A stretch of DNA of 6,885 bases, taken from assembly GCA_038106575.1 (NCBI GenBank), contig JAYOED010000101.1, positions 1 through 6,885 of the forward strand, given 5' to 3'. A program made the position numbers and the translations under genes. This document shows, one piece after another, positions 5,893 to 6,885 of the stretch; position 1 is the first letter of the stretch; each line of letters starts with the position of its first letter. The notes under the pieces are model-generated. The model was not told the origin of the DNA, made no database searches, and worked only from the letters and a program-made list of their open reading frames with translations. This DNA is from Ga0077527 sp038106575. Its GTDB lineage: Bacteria > Pseudomonadota > Gammaproteobacteria > Burkholderiales > SG8-41.

Positions 5893-5913
5893 GCCTGTCT
5901 TGAGCAGGCTTTT
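5893..5913 (+). terminator. Intrinsic terminator after the 80-codon ORF
   Basis: GCCTG (5893-5897), a seven-base loop, and CAGGC (5905-5909), followed by TTTT. It serves plus-strand transcription. The minus-strand reading lacks a T run, so it is not a good terminator for the HNH gene, which ends at 5916. Confidence 0.6.
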
Positions 5914-5915
5914 CC

Positions 5916-6533
5916 TCACAGCGTCTGATGCAACCGGCTTTGTGCAGGCACGTGCTGCGCCAGGAATTCCATCTGGTCCGCCAGAATCCGGCGGTTGGTC
6001 AGAATCAAATACTCGGCGCGATTAGGCACGTAGGGCAAATAAACCAGTTCCATGCCGGCACCTTCCGGCGTGCGATCACTTTTCCGTTCGTTACATGGCC
6101 TGCAGGCCGTAACCACATTCATCCAGGTATCGTGCCCGCCCTTGGAAAACGGAACAATGTGGTCGCGCGTCAGCCGCGCACCGGAAAAACTGTTGGCACA
6201 ATACGCGCAGATCTGGCGGTCGCGGTGAAACAGTTCGCGGTTGTTCAGCGGGGGCACCTGGTTGAACGATTTCATCGCCATCGCCTTGCCCTTGATGGCG
6301 ATGATGCTGGCGCCTGTAATCGTCGAGCGCTCACCGGTAAGGCGATTCAATCCGCCGCGTACGGTAAATGCATGTGCGCCCATGCTCCAGGCCACCTGAT
6401 CCTTCGAGTAGTAGTAGCAGGCGTGCTGCCAGCTGATCCAGCGATGCGGCACGCCATGCGTGTCCAGCGTGAGAATCAGCGGAAACAGGTTAACTGTCGT
6501 AGGTTCAGCCAGTGTGGAATGCATACCGTCCAT
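5916..6533 (-). CDS. Solitary HNH endonuclease-family protein
   Basis: A 205-residue protein with an HNH (beta-beta-alpha metal) nuclease domain in its middle. Two CxxC zinc knuckles, CAYC (109-112) and CRPC (144-147), flank LTRDHIVPFSKGGHDTWMNV (121-140). This supplies the catalytic Asp124-His125, Asn139 and the later Asn148. The N-terminal 90 residues have no motif I can name; the C-terminal part (YLPYVPNRAEYLILTNRRIL) is shared, as I recall, by a widespread group of chromosomal HNH proteins. No methylase, restriction partner, toxin/antitoxin or phage gene is adjacent, so a role in restriction is not supported; the function is unknown. Start: ATG 6533, the first after an in-frame stop, or ATG 6524; neither has a ribosome site. 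It diverges from rhlE. Confidence 0.85.
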   Translation of the reverse strand: MDGMHSTLAEPTTVNLFPLILTLDTHGVPHRWISWQHACYYYSKDQVAWSMGAHAFTVRGGLNRLTGERSTITGASIIAIKGKAMAMKSFNQVPPLNNRELFHRDRQICAYCANSFSGARLTRDHIVPFSKGGHDTWMNVVTACRPCNERKSDRTPEGAGMELVYLPYVPNRAEYLILTNRRILADQMEFLAQHVPAQSRLHQTL

Positions 6534-6596
6534 TGGGTGAAATATTCATCCTGAAATGAACAGACTCGACTACCACCACAATTTACCAGATTTTTG

Positions 6597-6650
6597 TATA
6601 TATGGAAGTTCCACTTCCTGCTGGCCGTGGTGTGGCGGGCGCGATATACT
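6597..6650. promoter_or_regulatory. Divergent HNH/rhlE promoter region with inverted repeat
   Basis: Plus strand: TATACT at 6645-6650 is a good -10 for rhlE, with only TGGCCG as a -35 at 17 bases. Minus strand: TATATA at 6602-6597 could be the -10 for the HNH gene, with no clear -35. Between them, at 6604-6618, lies a perfect 6-bp inverted repeat, GGAAGT-TCC-ACTTCC, placed to be a shared operator. Confidence 0.4.
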
Positions 6651-6764
6651 TCGCCCTCGTGATTTCATCTGCGTTACACCTCTTTCCGGCATCTATTTGC
6701 CTGACATCCCGACCTCCCGGCACTGCAATCCGCAGCTGCCCGTAGTCCTGTTTTCGTCAATTCC
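6651..6764 (+). other. Long pyrimidine-rich rhlE leader
   Basis: Predicted 5' untranslated region. It is rich in C and T, contains only weak short pairings (GGCA/TGCC at 6688-6701 and the palindrome GCAGCTGC near 6732), and has no ribosome site before the ATG. No ORF or known RNA motif recognised. Confidence 0.35.
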
Positions 6765-6885
6765 ATGTCTTTCGCCGACCTCAAGCTGATTCCGGAACTG
6801 CAACGTGCCGTTGCCGACGAAGGCTACAGCGAACCAACCCCCATTCAGGCTAAATCCATTCCGGCAGTCCTTGAACGGCGGGACA
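6765..6885 (+). CDS. rhlE: DEAD-box ATP-dependent RNA helicase, RhlE type (N-terminus only)
   Basis: The first 40 codons of a DEAD-box helicase, cut by the right edge. Visible are the upstream aromatic Phe3 (MSFADLKLIPELQRAV) and the Q motif GYSEPTPIQAKSIP (residues 20-33) with Gln28, which contacts the adenine of ATP. The MSFADL start and the Q-motif spacing fit RhlE, which remodels RNA in ribosome assembly and decay, but the distinguishing motifs lie outside the window, so another DEAD-box paralogue is possible. The ATG at 6765 has no Shine-Dalgarno; the preceding bases are pyrimidine-rich. If the 6645 promoter is right, the leader is about 108 bases. Confidence 0.9.
   Translation, partial: MSFADLKLIPELQRAVADEGYSEPTPIQAKSIPAVLERRD

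Noticed and set aside
5928..6554. 208-codon plus-strand ORF opposite the HNH gene
   Set aside because: It mirrors nearly the whole HNH gene, whose zinc-knuckle and HNH motifs are unmistakable. The plus-strand product is rich in His/Arg/Pro and resembles no family.
1..6885. CRISPR arrays, tRNA or rRNA genes, phage attachment sites
   Set aside because: I looked for regularly spaced repeats, cloverleaf arms with TTC-type loops and CCA ends, and long direct repeats, and saw none by eye.

Overview
The window is ordinary chromosome from a betaproteobacterium. Protein content and gene order point there: an NusA/RimP pair, a 400-residue TrpS with the internal insertion usual in that class, and RNase AM, YciO and TrpS in tandem. 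A Nitrosomonadales-type organism is plausible, but that is an impression from protein sequence and was not tested. Several genes start with GTG or TTG and most lack a clear Shine-Dalgarno sequence.

Layout. (1) 1-1475, minus strand: the head of the rimP-nusA transcription/translation operon. It has a recognisable promoter and a leader with a strong intrinsic-terminator hairpin before rimP; nusA runs off the left edge. (2) 1602-2251, plus strand: lexA, diverging from rimP. One good SOS box covers the -10 element and ends two bases before the GTG start. (3) 2310-5161, minus strand: rnm (RNase AM), yciO and trpS, converging on lexA. (4) 5162-5915: a poorly coding stretch with two tandem hairpins, short reading frames, a likely decayed gene or transposase remnant, and an 80-codon membrane-protein ORF followed by a terminator. 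(5) 5916-6533, minus strand: a solitary HNH-type protein, diverging from rhlE (DEAD-box helicase) from 6765, which is cut by the right edge.

Most genes are housekeeping: transcription elongation and 30S maturation (nusA, rimP), the SOS switch (lexA), tRNA charging (trpS), RNA end trimming (rnm) and RNA remodelling (rhlE). I see no new multi-gene system. The items most worth a second look are the probably leaderless, operator-capped lexA start, the rimP leader with its terminator and possible leader peptide, and the unexplained 5298-5913 segment.
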